In this document: piece by piece, positions 14,375 to 15,453 of the stretch | How positions within the stretch are numbered: position 1 is the first letter of the stretch | Layout of the letters: every line of letters begins with the position of its first letter | Assembly: GCA_002352365.1 (NCBI GenBank) | Contig: DEIJ01000147.1 | Location: 15,466 to 30,918 of the forward strand | Direction: 5' to 3' | Source of the DNA: Dehalococcoidia bacterium UBA2777 | Lineage (GTDB): Bacteria; Chloroflexota; Dehalococcoidia; UBA2247; UBA2777 | DNA length: 15,453 nucleotides | Made by a program: the position numbers and the translations under genes | The notes under the pieces: generated by a model | The model's database searches: none | Told to the model about the DNA's origin: nothing | What the model saw: the letters and a program-made list of their open reading frames with translations, nothing else

Positions 14375-14545
14375 TGTTAGGATTTACATAGAGGGGGAAT
14401 CTGGGGAGAATGCCAAACAAACCCAGTAGCATAGACTACCTCATGAGGAACAGCATCTCCCCAGATTTCTACGGGACAAAAGTCAAAAGGGAGACGTACC
14501 ATAGAGTACCACTATAGGGACACTTAACCCGTAGCCCTCTCAAAT
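14375..14545 (+). ncRNA. candidate IS110 bridge RNA
   Basis: IS110-group elements are known to encode a bridge RNA in the left end, with a target-binding and a donor-binding internal loop. Here AGAGGG (14390-14395) pairs with CCCTCT (14535-14540) to close two arms. Arm 1 has a 12-bp stem, 14398-14409 with 14456-14467, plus TGC/GCA; its internal loop strands are 14414-14425 and 14440-14452, capped by GTAG-CATAGA-CTAC. Arm 2 has a 7-bp stem, CTACGGG 14469-14475 with CCCGTAG 14528-14534, a larger loop, and a cap GTAC-CATAGA-GTAC (14496-14509). Guide matches to the element boundary are described under the mobile element. The ends are approximate: TATAAG at 14366-14371 may be the -10, with the -35 supplied by the right end in the circular form. 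Confidence 0.75.
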
Positions 14546-14571
14546 TGTAACAGGAATGGAGGTAAATTTCT

Positions 14572-15453
14572 ATGGGGCGAATCTATGTAGGGATCGATTG
14601 GGCCGATGATCATCACGATGTCTACGTCACAGATGACAGTGCCACAGAACTGGAGAGCTTCACTGTCTCTCATTCTCACGCTGGGATGGAAGAGCTAAAG
14701 AAGCGCCTGGGGAAGCACTCAAATGATCCAAGGGACATCCTGATTGCTGTAGAATGTCACCAAGGGCTGTTACTCTTTAGCCTGTTGGACGCAGGATACC
14801 AGGTCTACCCGATTAATCCGAAGGCAGTGGACCGCTATCGTGACAGGTATCGCATGAGCGCCAGCAAATCTGACCCTATGGATGCCATGGTACTGGCCAA
14901 CATCCTGCGCACTGATCTCCACCTGCATAAGCCCATCACTGAGCAAGTAGCAGCCGACGCAGAGCTCAAGCAACTTACCAGAGCGCATAAGTCTCTGGTG
15001 CAACACAAGGTGCAATTGGCTAACCAATTGATCTCGGAGCTTAAGAACTATTACCCTGTGGTGATACAATTATTCTCTCAGGTAGATCAGGAGATTACCT
15101 TGGCTTTCCTGGAGTGCTATCCTACACCGCAAGAGTCAGCAGCGGCCTCTGTGGATGAACTAGAGGGCTTTTTCCGAAACCACCGATATACTCATCCCCA
15201 AAGGGTCCAGGGCATATATGAGTGCCTACAGAAGCCATCTCTGAAGGCTCCCCAAGGGCTGGAGGAGGCACACCGGACAATAGTAATGAGCTTCATACCA
15301 GTGCTGCGCTCACTGATGGCCGAAATTAGAAGGCTAGAGGAGAAGATAGAGGTAGTGTTTGAGCAGACTCCTGCCTACAAGATATTCCTCACTCTACCAG
15401 CTGGGCAGATAACCAAAGCAAGACTGAATGGTGAGTTGGGGAGTAATGCCTCT
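14572..15453 (+). CDS. IS110-family DEDD recombinase (transposase), 3' end outside the window
   Basis: Open from ATG 14572 to the window edge, 294 codons with no stop. The RuvC-like DEDD domain is clear: Asp9 in VGIDWADDHHDVYV, Glu61 in IAVECHQG, and Asp101/Asp104 in SASKSDPMDAMVLANIL, with spacing close to that of IS621 (11, 60, 102, 105). A helical coiled-coil region follows (RSLMAEIRRLEEKIEVVFEQ). The sequence ends in LTLPAGQITKARLNGELG, the beginning of the Transposase_20 domain that carries the catalytic Ser; that Ser lies beyond the window. GGAGGT at 14558-14563 is a good ribosome site. IS110 recombinases use a bridge RNA to recognise donor and target. Confidence 0.95.
   Translation, partial: MGRIYVGIDWADDHHDVYVTDDSATELESFTVSHSHAGMEELKKRLGKHSNDPRDILIAVECHQGLLLFSLLDAGYQVYPINPKAVDRYRDRYRMSASKSDPMDAMVLANILRTDLHLHKPITEQVAADAELKQLTRAHKSLVQHKVQLANQLISELKNYYPVVIQLFSQVDQEITLAFLECYPTPQESAAASVDELEGFFRNHRYTHPQRVQGIYECLQKPSLKAPQGLEEAHRTIVMSFIPVLRSLMAEIRRLEEKIEVVFEQTPAYKIFLTLPAGQITKARLNGELGSNAS

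Larger units (their letters stand above)
14351..15453 (+). mobile_element. IS110-family insertion sequence, left end and most of the recombinase (cut by window edge)
   Basis: The element comprises a 220-bp non-coding left end and an IS110-type DEDD recombinase gene. The left boundary is placed at the CCC of 14350-14352, because two independent putative RNA guides meet there. An internal-loop strand (14416-14424) equals the flanking AACAAACCC (14344-14352), and another (14512-14519) is complementary to CCCTATAG (14350-14357). IS110 elements lack terminal inverted repeats and usually make no target duplication, consistent with finding none. The right end lies beyond the window. The insertion is downstream of tmk and disrupts no gene visible here. 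Confidence 0.88.

Noticed and set aside
1..15453. CRISPR arrays, tRNA or rRNA genes
   Set aside because: No regularly spaced repeats, no tRNA-like cloverleaf and no rRNA signature were seen on either strand.

Overview
The window is about 15.5 kb of a bacterial chromosome. It reads like an anaerobic, cobalamin-importing bacterium, and the best guess is a Chloroflexota/Dehalococcoidia-type genome. The clues are tandem acyl-CoA dehydrogenases, a B12-riboswitch-controlled BtuFCD importer with a radical SAM gene, an Ycf45/R3H-type ATPase directly before thymidylate kinase, and frequent TTG/GTG starts. That lineage is inferred from gene content only.

Region 1 (1-3577, + strand) is a tightly spaced run: two paralogous acyl-CoA dehydrogenases (26-1159 and 1172-2305), a HIT-family hydrolase (2325-2666) and the tRNA dimethylallyltransferase miaA (2675-3577, TTG start). 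It meets a convergent sbcC/rad50-like gene (6121-3557, - strand), whose 3' end overlaps miaA by 21 bp. No sbcD partner is in view.

Region 2 (6287-11101, + strand) is a probable vitamin B12 acquisition locus. It begins with a small secreted acidic protein resembling DUF4430, the transcobalamin-C-terminal-like domain (6391-6861). An extended -10 promoter, a cobalamin riboswitch (about 6911-7030) and a 13-bp terminator/RBS-occluding hairpin follow. Then come a BtuF-like lipoprotein, a receiver-less PhoB-type winged-helix protein, an uncharacterised radical SAM protein, a BtuC-like permease and a BtuD-like ATPase.

Region 3 (11210-14281, + strand) has a good sigma70-type promoter followed by pdxS (PLP synthase lyase subunit), the R3H/AAA ATPase and tmk. 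The ATPase probably starts at a non-standard codon upstream of its first ATG/GTG/TTG. A perfect 12-bp hairpin lies between it and tmk.

Region 4 (about 14351-15453) is the left part of an IS110-family insertion sequence, cut by the window edge. The recombinase (from 14572) shows the DEDD residues D9, E61, D101 and D104. The 220-bp non-coding left end folds on paper into a bridge-RNA-like structure: a 6-bp closing helix, two long-stem arms with internal loops, and two upper hairpins with the same CATAGA loop. Two putative guides match DNA in the window: 9 nt identical to the left flank, and 8 nt complementary to the element's first bases. Both place the left boundary at the CCC of 14350-14352. 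This is the most interesting feature of the window.
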